Shown here: positions 9,798 through 16,680 of the stretch, one piece after another
How the letters are laid out: every line of letters starts with the position of its first letter
Position numbering within the stretch: the stretch's first letter is position 1
Assembly: GCA_026786085.1 (NCBI GenBank)
Contig: JAJAYT010000056.1
Span: 1 to 32,573 of the forward strand
Origin: Microcoleus sp. CAN_BIN18
Lineage (GTDB): Bacteria; Cyanobacteriota; Cyanobacteriia; Cyanobacteriales; Microcoleaceae
Length of the DNA: 32,573 nt
Direction: 5' to 3'
Translations under genes and position numbers: made by a program
Notes under the pieces: model-generated
Told to the model about the DNA's origin: nothing
Databases searched by the model: none
The model's input: the letters and a program-made list of their open reading frames with translations, nothing else

Positions 9798-10420
9798 AAC
9801 TTGTACCTTTGGTGCTTTGTATCTTAATGATTTGATTATGGAATACTTTATTTGGGTTTTTGGCACTTTAGGTAAATTTTGACAGACTCTTTATCAAGCC
9901 TTTATTGATCCTTCACAAATGCTGTCGATTCGATCGACTATAGGACGATCGATCCCCAAGAACACACACCCAATAATTATATGATATCTGGCTGAAAACC
10001 TTGCATTGCAAAGCATCGGAGCGCCGAGTGGCTAAACTAATTTTGGGCTGGTTAGGCTAATTTTTTATTTTAGGCTCAAGTCTAAATCCTCAATAGTAAA
10101 CACTTACGTGTAAACACGGTGATACCATAACTAACTGACAGTTATGGGAGTTTTATATTAACCAGAAATTGAGAATCTTGGTTTTTTAACACTTGCGTAT
10201 GGGAGTTAAAGTAGTCGATCGATCGGGGAAATTACGTACAAACGGCGATCGCCCTAGTTTATGTATTTTGATTAAATTGGAGGGAGGCCTCGCCGTGAAA
10301 GCCCCCAAAAAGGCGATCGGGATGCGATTTCCGCAGATTGAAGCTGTCAAAGAGCGGATTGCTCCTCAACAAATACCGTATATAGAAGCTCTGGCAAGTC
10401 CTAATCCCGATCCGAGCAAA
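9798..10420. other. Long spacer, no supported gene
   Basis: About 620 bases lie between the PEP-CTERM start and the 3' end of the molybdoenzyme gene. The PEP-CTERM leader and promoter must be here. A hairpin with 8-bp arms (CCATAACT, 7-base loop, AGTTATGG) lies at 10125-10147. A plus-strand open frame from about 10193 runs into the antisense of the molybdoenzyme gene and has no recognisable protein character. I see nothing else. Confidence 0.5.
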
Positions 10421-11020
10421 TCAAAACAAACCGCTGTAGCGTTCCTCTGCCCAAGGTTCGCCCCGCTGGTGATAGCCGTTGCGTTCCCAAAAACCGAGTT
10501 GTTCGGTTTCTGTAAACTCCAGCCCGTTAATCCATTTCGCGCTTTTCCAGGCGTAGAGGTGCGGAACTACCAGCCGCATCGGGCCGCCGTGGTCTGGGGT
10601 TAGGGGTTCGCCGAAGACGGTATGGGCGAAAAAGTTTTCTGCTCGGATCAAGTCGCCGATCGCAATATTAGTGGTGTAGCCACCGTAGCAGTGTTCCAAG
10701 ATGTACAGAGCTTTCGGATCGACTTCTATGTAGTTCATAAAATCTGTGACTTTGACTCCCGTCCACTGTACGTCGAGTTTTGACCACCGAGTGACGCAGT
10801 GAAAATCGGCAGTAAAGTTACTTTGGGGCATGGCCTGGAAGTCCGACCAAGTGAAGGTTTTTGGTTTTGCCAATCCCCAGACTTTAAATTCCCAACTCTC
10901 AATGCTGACGGAGGGTGTATCGCCGTAGGTGAGGACGGGAAATCCGTTGGCGAGGTATTGACCCGGGGGGACGCGATCGCGGTTTTCTGATTCTGGTTTG
11001 CGAAAAAATTTGCCCTGCAT
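10421..11020 (-). CDS. Sulfite oxidase-like molybdopterin oxidoreductase
   Basis: A 199-residue protein consisting of little more than the oxidoreductase molybdopterin-binding domain (sulfite oxidase/YedY fold). The likely molybdenum ligand is Cys75 in DFHCVTRWS. Other family blocks are WSDFQAMP, WTGVKVTDFM, the pterin-contacting region TPDHGGPMRLVVPHLYAWKS, and WINGLEFTE. The short, apparently cytosolic form lacks a signal peptide, a haem domain and the C-terminal dimerisation domain. Many bacteria encode such 190-200 residue 'sulfite oxidase-like' proteins, whose substrate is not established. ATG at 11020 fits this length. It has no same-strand neighbour close enough for an operon, and no membrane cytochrome partner (YedZ type) is present in the window. 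Confidence 0.9.
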   Translation of the reverse strand: MQGKFFRKPESENRDRVPPGQYLANGFPVLTYGDTPSVSIESWEFKVWGLAKPKTFTWSDFQAMPQSNFTADFHCVTRWSKLDVQWTGVKVTDFMNYIEVDPKALYILEHCYGGYTTNIAIGDLIRAENFFAHTVFGEPLTPDHGGPMRLVVPHLYAWKSAKWINGLEFTETEQLGFWERNGYHQRGEPWAEERYSGLF

Positions 11021-11039
11021 TGATTCACGCTCTACATTC

Positions 11040-11058
11040 AGTTGACAGTTGACAGTTG
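11040..11058. repeat. GTTGACA heptamer repeat
   Basis: AGTTGACAGTTGACAGTTGA holds nearly three consecutive copies of a GTTGACA unit just upstream of the molybdoenzyme gene start (11020). Same 7-bp period as the other arrays in the window. Confidence 0.8.
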
Positions 11059-11107
11059 AGGGCGACTTTTACCTGGAAGTCCGAGGATTGGAGTAATGAA
11101 TAGTCTG

Positions 11108-11240
11108 CTTTTAATTTCGGCGTTGCTGATTCTGGGTATGATTCATCAATTATGCGATCGCTACAACCTTGGGTAGGGGCAATTCATGAATTGCCCCTAC
11201 CCAAGGTTTCATACCTCAATCCAGCAACGCCTTAATTTCT
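11108..11240. repeat. Composite inverted repeat with a perfect 44-bp palindrome
   Basis: The core 11165-11208 is a perfect palindrome of 22-bp arms with no spacer; each arm contains GGGTAGGGGCAATTCA. Outside it, the left flank near 11108-11140 (containing GGCGTTGCTG and GGTATGA) resembles the reverse complement of the right flank at about 11209-11240, at roughly two thirds of positions. Together this is an inverted-repeat element of about 130 bp, probably a dispersed cyanobacterial repeat or decayed MITE. A 26-codon open frame (11096-11176) ends inside the palindrome and is probably incidental. Confidence 0.65.
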
Positions 11241-11569
11241 CCCTACAAGAGAGAGGCTTTCAACCAATTCTTTCTGGTAACTGACGGCAATCCTCAGTAT
11301 AACTTCCAGACATGGGTGCATCGCAATTGATCTCAAGGTAGAAGGCTTTCATCACTTGTGCAGAAGAAAAATCCGCTAATCCTACCTGATTCCGACCTAA
11401 TTCTGCCTTCGGAGAGAGCAGGAGCTAAAAATTACCAAAATATTGGTACAGCATACAAATTACTCAACATTAAACAATATCGCAATTAATGGTGCATTCC
11501 CTAATATTTAATGTATCGTTACAATATGCTCATATGTCATCTGTAAAAAAAATTAATGGGGTAAAAACC

Positions 11570-11803
11570 ATGATCGCAAGTTGCTTGATTCCATTGACGC
11601 TTTGCTTAATTGCTGGGTGGGTTACTACTGGGACTGACGAAAGAACGCTAGACGGAATTCCGGCTCCGATAGCTGCAATTATTGGGGTGTGTTCGTTAAT
11701 CTGGTTTGTGGCGGTGTGTCCTTGGCCTGTTGAACTCGCTCTAGTATTGGCGGTGCTGGTTGTGGGCAAAGCTTATTTGCAAGATATTTTGAAATTAGGA
11801 TGA
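11570..11803 (+). CDS. Small hypothetical membrane protein
   Basis: A 77-residue hydrophobic protein with no family I recognise. One hydrophobic segment is near residues 2-17 (CLIPLTLCLIAGWV). After a short polar loop (TTGTDERTLDGIPAP) come two closely spaced segments (IAAIIGVCSLIWFVAV and LALVLAVLVVGKAYL), so two or three membrane spans are predicted. The open frame extends upstream to 11489. The ATG at 11570 is preferred because GGGG lies 6 bases before it and the upstream residues (MVHSLIFNVSLQYAHM) look untranslated. It is isolated between the molybdoenzyme and ktrA, both on the other strand. Being a real gene rests mainly on clean hydrophobic organisation. Confidence 0.5.
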   Translation: MIASCLIPLTLCLIAGWVTTGTDERTLDGIPAPIAAIIGVCSLIWFVAVCPWPVELALVLAVLVVGKAYLQDILKLG

Positions 11804-12006
11804 ATTTTTAGGGTCTCCGGCGATCGAGAGTTGCGACAGCGCGATCGGGTGCTTCTACTTTTATTTAATAATTTTCCGTTTTGGCTATTGTTTGGGTTGT
11901 GTTTTTAAAGGAAGCTGGAACGGCTCAAGTGACTCCTGTATCGTTGAAATTCAATTGAGATATCTCGATTAAAAATTAAAAGATCGAGGCGATCGTTCGA
12001 TCTCAG

Positions 12007-12041
12007 ATAGTATAAGGTGCAACGTCAGCACCTTATACTAT
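12007..12041. terminator. 14-bp stem hairpin downstream of ktrA
   Basis: ATAGTATAAGGTGC (12007-12020) and its exact reverse complement (12028-12041) flank a 7-base loop. The hairpin starts 24 bases after the ktrA stop codon on the minus strand. No T-tract follows, so it could end transcription weakly or protect the transcript 3' end. Confidence 0.5.
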
Positions 12042-12065
12042 GGAGTAAGTAAACAGGGCGAGCTA

Positions 12066-12767
12066 TTAAATTGGCAAGCGATTGATATCTTTATTAGAAC
12101 CAATTACTACCATCACTTCGCCGTTTTTCAAGCGTTCGTTTGGCTGCGGATTGATCTCGAACTTGTCGGCGCGACCGACTGCTAGCAAGTTCAAACCGTA
12201 CCGGCGCCGGAGTTCCAACTCCGAGATGGTTTTGCCGTCAAACTTTTCAGGAACGAGCAACTCAACAATGCTGTGATTTGGGTCGAGGTCAAAGCGTTCT
12301 AGAATGCTGGGTTTTGTAAGAATGCGGGCCAAAGAGCAACCCATTTCTCGTTCGGGAAAAACCACATGATCGGCGCCGACTTTTTTCAAAATTTTCAAAT
12401 GAGTTTCCGAGGAAGCTTTGGCTATTACGTGAGTTACTCCGCCTTCTTTCAGGTTTAGGGTGGTGGTAATGCTTTCTGCTAGGTAATTGCCGATCGCCAC
12501 AATCACTGTTTCAAATTCAAATATACCCGCTCCCTGAAGAGCACTAGGTTCTGTAGAATCTAACTGCACAACGTGAGCAGCTATACGATCGTTCAAAGCT
12601 TGAGTTACTTTTTTTTCGTCGGTGTCAACCCCGAGGACTTCGTAACCCAAGTCATGCAGGGTCGAACACACAGCTTTGCCGAAGCGTCCCAAACCAATAA
12701 CTGCAAACTGCTTGTTTTCCGCGCGCAAACTGCGAAAAAATTTTAAAGATGAAAGGTGCACGCTCAT
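12066..12767 (-). CDS. ktrA: KtrA-type potassium uptake regulatory subunit (TrkA-N/TrkA-C)
   Basis: Peripheral cytoplasmic subunit that forms a ring under the KtrB channel and gates K+ uptake in response to bound nucleotides. The RCK_N Rossmann domain carries FAVIGLGRFGKAV, with the acidic residue of the second strand in VLGVDTDEKKV, followed by VVQLDSTEPSAL and TVIVAIG. A TrkA-C (RCK_C) domain covers the last 80 residues (VELLVPEKFDGKTISELELR to the stop). The frame is open to ATG 12872, but the extra 35 residues (Gln-rich, LLLFTQKQSQGGG) are unlike the family. MSVHLSSLKFFRSLR from 12767 gives 233 residues, the size I recall for Synechocystis KtrA, so I use that start. It lies downstream of ktrB on the same strand, probably one transcript. 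Confidence 0.92.
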   Translation of the reverse strand: MSVHLSSLKFFRSLRAENKQFAVIGLGRFGKAVCSTLHDLGYEVLGVDTDEKKVTQALNDRIAAHVVQLDSTEPSALQGAGIFEFETVIVAIGNYLAESITTTLNLKEGGVTHVIAKASSETHLKILKKVGADHVVFPEREMGCSLARILTKPSILERFDLDPNHSIVELLVPEKFDGKTISELELRRRYGLNLLAVGRADKFEINPQPNERLKNGEVMVVIGSNKDINRLPI

Positions 12768-12905
12768 ATCCAGCGCTGAAGGTCTTGCTTGGCAAATTTT
12801 AGCATAGACAGCGCCGCCTCCTTGTGATTGTTTTTGAGTAAATAGTAAAAGTTGATTTGGGTTGTCACCCATTGTTTAGATTATCAGCAACTAGGCAGAA
12901 TTTTT

Positions 12906-14240
12906 CTAGCCGACTAACAAACTTTCCTCAGCATACTTAAAAGTTCTGGGTTTGGGGTCGCCGAGAGCGGCACTCATTAGCAGTAGCACGCCAACCCTGC
13001 CTATGTACATGGTAGCAATCAAAATTAATTTGCCGATCGCCGAAATCTTAGCCGTAATCCCTGTGGAAAGGCCGACTGTGCCAAAAGCTGACATTGCCTC
13101 AAATAGCACTTGGATAAATTCTAGTTCGGGATTGGTGAGTTCGATTAAAGTTGCAGATGCGATCGCGACCAACAGGGAACCAAAGACTACGCTAATAGTT
13201 TTTAGAATCAGTGCTGACGGGATTTGACGCTTATAGCACTGCACCTGTTCCTGCCCTTCGAGAACTGCTGCGGTACAGCTAAACAATATCCTAAAAGTTG
13301 TGGTTTTGATGCCACCGCCGGTGCTGCCGGGACTGGCACCAATAAACATCAGCACGATGGTCATAAATAACGAGGCTTCGGTCATTTTGCCAATGTCAAT
13401 TGTATTGAATCCTGCCGTGCGAGGAGTAACTGATTGAAACCAAGCTGCCATTACTTTTTGCGGAAAATTGAGAGGCCCGAAAGTTCCTGGGTTGTTGTAT
13501 TCCAGCACTAAATATGCTAGGGTTCCTGAAATTAAAAGGAAAGCAGTTGTACTGGTGACAACTTTGAAGTTGAGGGAAAAAACTGTGCAGATCGGACTTT
13601 TGTTGAAGCGATCGCGTAGCCACAGGTACATTTCCATAATTACTTGATAGCCGATGCCCCCAAATACGATCAAACCGGTGACTGTGAAGTTAATTACAGG
13701 CGAATTAACGTAGCGGATCAAATTATCTGAATAGATGCTAAATCCGGCGTTATTAAAGGAATTAACGCTGTGAAAGATGGCAGACCACAGACCGTCTTTA
13801 AATCCGTATTCGGGGACGAAAACCAACATGAACAAAAACACTCCTGTCAATTCAAACAAAGCGGTTGTTGCTAGAATTGACTGCACGAGTTGTACTACGC
13901 CGGCTAGTCCCGATTTGTCAAGTGATTGTTGCAGGGCAATTTTGTCTTTTAAACCAAAGCGGCGGCCCAATAACAGCAGCAAGAAAGTCGTGGCTGTCAT
14001 GTAGCCCAAGCCTCCTATTTGCACGAGTAAAACTAGGCACAGTTGCCCCCAAAAAGAGTAATATTTTCCAACATCCACAACCGACAAGCCTGTGACGCAG
14101 ACAGCGGAAGTAGAGGTAAAGAGTGCTGTGATTGGATCGCTCCAAGTTCCATCAATTGTGGAAAATGGCATCATCAATAATAGAGCACCTGCGGTGATGA
14201 CGGCGAGAAAGCCTAAGCAAATGGTTCGCGAGACAGTCAT
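12906..14240 (-). CDS. ktrB: KtrB-type potassium transporter subunit
   Basis: Inner-membrane K+ translocating subunit of a sodium-dependent Ktr system; in cyanobacteria Ktr is central to osmotic adaptation. The 444 residues form four membrane-pore-membrane repeats. Their selectivity-filter loops are visible: TSTSAVCVTGLSV (42-54), HSVNSFNNAGFS (157-168), SVTPRTAGFNTID (270-282) and SAFGTVGLSTGIT (384-396), each with the key Gly. The gating-loop region is GASPGSTGGGIKTTTFR (301-317). The C-terminus is cytosolic (DPKPRTFKYAEESLLVG). It is the first gene of the pair with ktrA 138 bases (or 33, with the longer ktrA form) downstream. A third Synechocystis partner (KtrE) is not in the window. ATTTTAG heptamers sit just upstream of the start, in a region shared with the divergent methyltransferase gene. 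Confidence 0.95.
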   Translation of the reverse strand: MTVSRTICLGFLAVITAGALLLMMPFSTIDGTWSDPITALFTSTSAVCVTGLSVVDVGKYYSFWGQLCLVLLVQIGGLGYMTATTFLLLLLGRRFGLKDKIALQQSLDKSGLAGVVQLVQSILATTALFELTGVFLFMLVFVPEYGFKDGLWSAIFHSVNSFNNAGFSIYSDNLIRYVNSPVINFTVTGLIVFGGIGYQVIMEMYLWLRDRFNKSPICTVFSLNFKVVTSTTAFLLISGTLAYLVLEYNNPGTFGPLNFPQKVMAAWFQSVTPRTAGFNTIDIGKMTEASLFMTIVLMFIGASPGSTGGGIKTTTFRILFSCTAAVLEGQEQVQCYKRQIPSALILKTISVVFGSLLVAIASATLIELTNPELEFIQVLFEAMSAFGTVGLSTGITAKISAIGKLILIATMYIGRVGVLLLMSAALGDPKPRTFKYAEESLLVG

Positions 14241-14242
14241 TC

Positions 14243-14264
14243 GATTTTAGATTTTAGATTTTAG
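14243..14264. repeat. ATTTTAG heptamer repeat at the ktrB start
   Basis: GATTTTAG is repeated three times in tandem with a 7-bp period, beginning 3 bases from the ktrB initiation codon. It therefore occupies the position where a ribosome-binding site of ktrB would be (CTAAAAT on the coding strand). This is unusual, and no better Shine-Dalgarno sequence is visible. Confidence 0.8.
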
Positions 14265-14408
14265 AGGGAACCCACAAATGGATTTTCAGGCTTGAAATCA
14301 GGACATCTCTGTCTGAACTATGCCTGCGGGCGATCGAACTCAAATCGCAAAAGATGACAACATTGGGAAAATAACGGTAGAATTCTTTTAATTACTTGCG
14401 ATTGTGCG

Positions 14409-15320
14409 ATGACATCAACACTTTACCAGCAAATTCAGCAACTCTACGACGCTTCTAGCGGTTTGTGGGAGCAGGTGTGGGGCGAACATATGCACCACGG
14501 TTATTACGGCCCGGATGGCAATTTGAAAAAAGAGCGCCGACAGGCTCAGATAGATTTGATCGAAGAACTGCTGGGCTGGGCTGGAGTACCGTCAGAGAAA
14601 GCGCTCTGTGAACCTTACCGCATTCTGGATGTCGGTTGCGGGATCGGTGGTAGTACGCTGTATTTGACCGAAAAGTTTGGTTCGATCGCGCAAAATAATT
14701 TAAAGTTAGATGGTGGGGTCGATCGGGTGACAGCCACCGGCATTACGCTGAGTCCGGTACAGGCCAATAGGGCAACGGAACGTGCTAAAATTGCTGGACT
14801 GGAAAGCAATGTTAATTTTTTGGTAGCAGATGCTTTAAATATGCCTTTTCCTGACGAGTCTTTCGACTTGGTTTGGTCACTCGAAAGTGGGGAACATATG
14901 CCAGACAAAATTAAGTTTTTGCAGGAATGTTGCCGCGTGTTGAAGCCGGGAGGAACTTTAATTTTGGCGACTTGGTGTCACCGCCCGCTGGGAGAAATGG
15001 CGGGAGAATTGACAGATGCAGAGAGAAAAGAATTGGCAGAAATTTATCGGGTTTATGCTTTGCCTTACGTGATTTCTTTGCCGGAATATGAGGAAATTGT
15101 TCGCAGTTTGCCTTTCACAAGTATTCGCACGGCTGATTGGTCAAAAGCTGTTGCTCCTTTTTGGGATGTGGTGATCGATTCTGCTTTGACTCCGAGCGCG
15201 ATTTGGGGTTTGCTAACTAGCGGTTGGACGACTATTCAAGCTGCTCTTGCTCTCTCGTTGATGAGCCGGGGATATCAAAGCGGATTGATTCGTTTCGGGC
15301 TGATTTGTGCTGTTAAATAA
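14409..15320 (+). CDS. Tocopherol-pathway C-methyltransferase (gamma-tocopherol methyltransferase-like)
   Basis: SAM-dependent methyltransferase, 303 residues, that closely follows the Synechocystis gamma-tocopherol methyltransferase as I remember it. Shared blocks are LYDASSGLWEQVWGEHMHHG (12-31), RRQAQIDLIEELL, the SAM loop ILDVGCGIGGSTLYL (72-86), GITLSPVQANRA (111-122), WSLESGEHMPDK (156-167), ATWCHRP (187-193) and SKAVAPFWDVVIDSA. It would convert gamma- to alpha-tocopherol, the last step of vitamin E synthesis. An oddity is about 15 extra residues (around 92-107, NNLKLDGGVDRV) between motif I and the next strand, absent from relatives I recall. The next gene is homogentisate phytyltransferase, which supports the assignment. 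A related dimethyl-plastoquinol or other quinone methyltransferase remains possible. The start is fixed by the conserved N-terminus; heptamers follow the stop. Confidence 0.85.
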   Translation: MTSTLYQQIQQLYDASSGLWEQVWGEHMHHGYYGPDGNLKKERRQAQIDLIEELLGWAGVPSEKALCEPYRILDVGCGIGGSTLYLTEKFGSIAQNNLKLDGGVDRVTATGITLSPVQANRATERAKIAGLESNVNFLVADALNMPFPDESFDLVWSLESGEHMPDKIKFLQECCRVLKPGGTLILATWCHRPLGEMAGELTDAERKELAEIYRVYALPYVISLPEYEEIVRSLPFTSIRTADWSKAVAPFWDVVIDSALTPSAIWGLLTSGWTTIQAALALSLMSRGYQSGLIRFGLICAVK

Positions 15321-15323
15321 ATC

Positions 15324-15400
15324 AGAAGGAAGAAGTAAGAAGGAAGAAGGAAGAAGGAAGAAGGAAGAAGGAAGAAGGAAGAAGGAAGAGGGAAGAGGGT
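15324..15400. repeat. AGAAGGA array, 11 units, after the methyltransferase gene
   Basis: Exactly eleven 7-bp units fill 15324-15400. Eight are perfect AGAAGGA. The variants are AGAAGTA in second position, then AGAGGGA and AGAGGGT at the end. The array starts 4 bases after the stop codon and would give a purine-only stretch in the mRNA between the two tocopherol genes. Confidence 0.93.
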
Positions 15401-15431
15401 TCGGTCGATGATATTTCTGGCGGCAAGTTCA

Positions 15432-15466
15432 ATTAAGTAAGGTAGATAATTTCCACCTTACTTAAT
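15432..15466 (+). promoter_or_regulatory. 12-bp stem hairpin before homogentisate phytyltransferase
   Basis: ATTAAGTAAGGT and its exact reverse complement flank an 11-base loop; the hairpin ends 27 bases before the phytyltransferase start codon. It may terminate or attenuate readthrough from the methyltransferase gene, or process the shared transcript. It is AT-rich and lacks a T-run, so its function is an inference. Confidence 0.45.
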
Positions 15467-15493
15467 ATTATTTCTGGTGCGTTTGTAGGATTT

Positions 15494-16489
15494 ATGGGAA
15501 ACGATTCGATTGGCAAGTCTTGGATTGATAAAGATGGGCCGGCTCCGCAAAGCTGGGTAAGTGCATTTTGGGAGTTTTCTCGGCCGCACACGATAATCGG
15601 GACTACGGTGAGTGTAATGGCTTTGTATGCGATCGCCCAAAGCTCGCGGATGTTTGCAAATCCTGTATTTCTGCCGCTAGCTTTGGCTTGGTTGGCTTGC
15701 ATTTGCGGCAATATTTATATTGTGGGATTGAATCAGTTAGAAGATGTGGAAATTGATAAAATCAATAAGCCATATTTGCCGATCGCCTCGGGAGCCTTTT
15801 CTCGAAAAACTGGAGAGTTGATTGTAATTGCTACGGGAATTATAGCAGTTTTGACTGCTGTTTTGCAAGGCCCGTTTTTGCTGGCTACAGTTGGCGTTAG
15901 TTTGGTGATTGGGACTGCTTATTCTCTGCCGCCAATTCGGCTGAAACGGTTTCCTTTTTGGGCGGCGCTGTGCATTTTTACGGTGCGTGGTGCGATCGTC
16001 AATCTAGGGCTGTTTCTGCACTTTAATTGGGTGTTGGGCTTGGGAATGGCGAAAAGCGCTTTCTCTGGCTGGAGTTGGGATAGCGCGTCTTTGGCGATTC
16101 CTGCGGAAGTCTGGGTGCTGACGGTGTTTGTGATTGTGTTTACGTTTGCGATCGCCATTTTCAAAGATATCCCTGACATGGAAGGCGACAAGCAATATAA
16201 TATTACTACATTTACGATCGAGCTGGGCAAACCCGCCGTCTTTAATTTATCTCGCTGGGTATTGACGGCTTGCTATTTGGGCGCGACTTTGGCGGGATCG
16301 ATCGCATTGTCTAATGTTAATTTAGTGTTTCTGGCAGTTTCTCATTTCGTGGCTTTGGGTTTGATGTGGTTTTGGAGTGTCAAAGTTAATTTGGAGGAGC
16401 AGAAAGAAATTGCTGATTTTTATCAGTTGATTTGGAAGTTGTTTTTCTTAGAATATTTGATTTTTCCAGCAGCTTGTTTGTTAGGGTAA
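15494..16489 (+). CDS. hpt: Homogentisate phytyltransferase (UbiA family)
   Basis: Integral membrane prenyltransferase that condenses homogentisate with phytyl diphosphate, the committed step of tocopherol synthesis. The 331-residue product has the first Asp-rich motif NQLEDVEIDKINKP (80-93: Asn80, Asp84, Asp88) and the second, IFKDIPDMEGDKQYNITT. These are separated by several membrane helices containing GTAYSLPPIRLKRFPFWAA and TVRGAIVNLGLFLHFN. The closing block FYQLIWKLFFLEYLIFPA matches the cyanobacterial enzyme (Synechocystis slr1736) as I recall it. Compared with that protein it has about 20 extra polar residues before FWEFSRPHTIIGTT, and a short insert (SAFSGWSWDSASLA) before the second motif. 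AGGA lies just before ATG 15494. It follows the methyltransferase on the same strand, making a likely tocopherol pair. Confidence 0.92.
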   Translation: MGNDSIGKSWIDKDGPAPQSWVSAFWEFSRPHTIIGTTVSVMALYAIAQSSRMFANPVFLPLALAWLACICGNIYIVGLNQLEDVEIDKINKPYLPIASGAFSRKTGELIVIATGIIAVLTAVLQGPFLLATVGVSLVIGTAYSLPPIRLKRFPFWAALCIFTVRGAIVNLGLFLHFNWVLGLGMAKSAFSGWSWDSASLAIPAEVWVLTVFVIVFTFAIAIFKDIPDMEGDKQYNITTFTIELGKPAVFNLSRWVLTACYLGATLAGSIALSNVNLVFLAVSHFVALGLMWFWSVKVNLEEQKEIADFYQLIWKLFFLEYLIFPAACLLG

Positions 16490-16490
16490 A

Positions 16491-16574
16491 AGTCATTAGT
16501 CATTAGTCATTGGTCATTAGTCATTAGTCATTAGTCATTAGTCATTAGTCATTAGTCATTAGTCATTAGTCATT
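16491..16574. repeat. AGTCATT array, 12 units, after phytyltransferase
   Basis: Twelve consecutive 7-bp units (AGTCATT, with one GGTCATT as the fourth) begin 1 base after the hpt stop codon. Degenerate copies reappear at about 16599-16618. Same period as the other arrays but a different unit. Confidence 0.93.
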
Positions 16575-16621
16575 AGTGCTGTCCCCGCTCGCGAACGTTA
16601 TTAGTCATCAGTCACTAGTAG

Positions 16622-16680
16622 GGGCGGGTTTAGCTAAGGAGCTATGATACTTATGACTAAAAAAAAGGCAAAACCCGCCC
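16622..16680 (+). promoter_or_regulatory. Inverted repeat enclosing the ribosome site and start of the giant gene
   Basis: GGGCGGGTTT (16622-16631) and its exact reverse complement AAACCCGCCC (16671-16680) could pair in the mRNA. The 39-base loop contains AAGGAG (16636-16641) and both candidate start codons (16644 and 16653). Such a G:C-rich stem could modulate translation. The arms also look like those of dispersed cyanobacterial hairpin repeats, so the first codons of the gene may come from an inserted repeat. Confidence 0.55.

Larger units (their letters stand above)
11021..11569. other. Spacer with palindromic repeats
   Basis: About 550 bases. It contains a threefold GTTGACA heptamer at about 11040-11058, followed by an imperfect inverted repeat carrying a perfect 44-bp palindrome (11108-11240). 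From 11241 to 11569 the sequence is unremarkable and AT-rich. It presumably includes the promoter of the small membrane protein gene at 11570. No further gene is supported. Confidence 0.5.

Noticed and set aside
10193-10603. Plus-strand open frame of 136 codons
   Set aside because: Its second half is antisense to the molybdoenzyme gene, which has clear family motifs. The first half shows no protein-like pattern or convincing ribosome site in context.
11096-11176. 26-codon open frame (MNSLLLISALLILGMIHQ) with GGAG upstream
   Set aside because: It looks like a tiny membrane peptide, but it lies within the inverted-repeat element and its last codons are part of the palindrome. Probably incidental.
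12768-12872. N-terminal extension of KtrA
   Set aside because: The 35 added residues are Gln/Gly-rich and unlike the family. The internal Met gives the usual length, though the longer form cannot be excluded.
15324-16574. Possible CRISPR arrays
   Set aside because: The repeats are contiguous 7-bp units with no spacers, and no cas gene is present.
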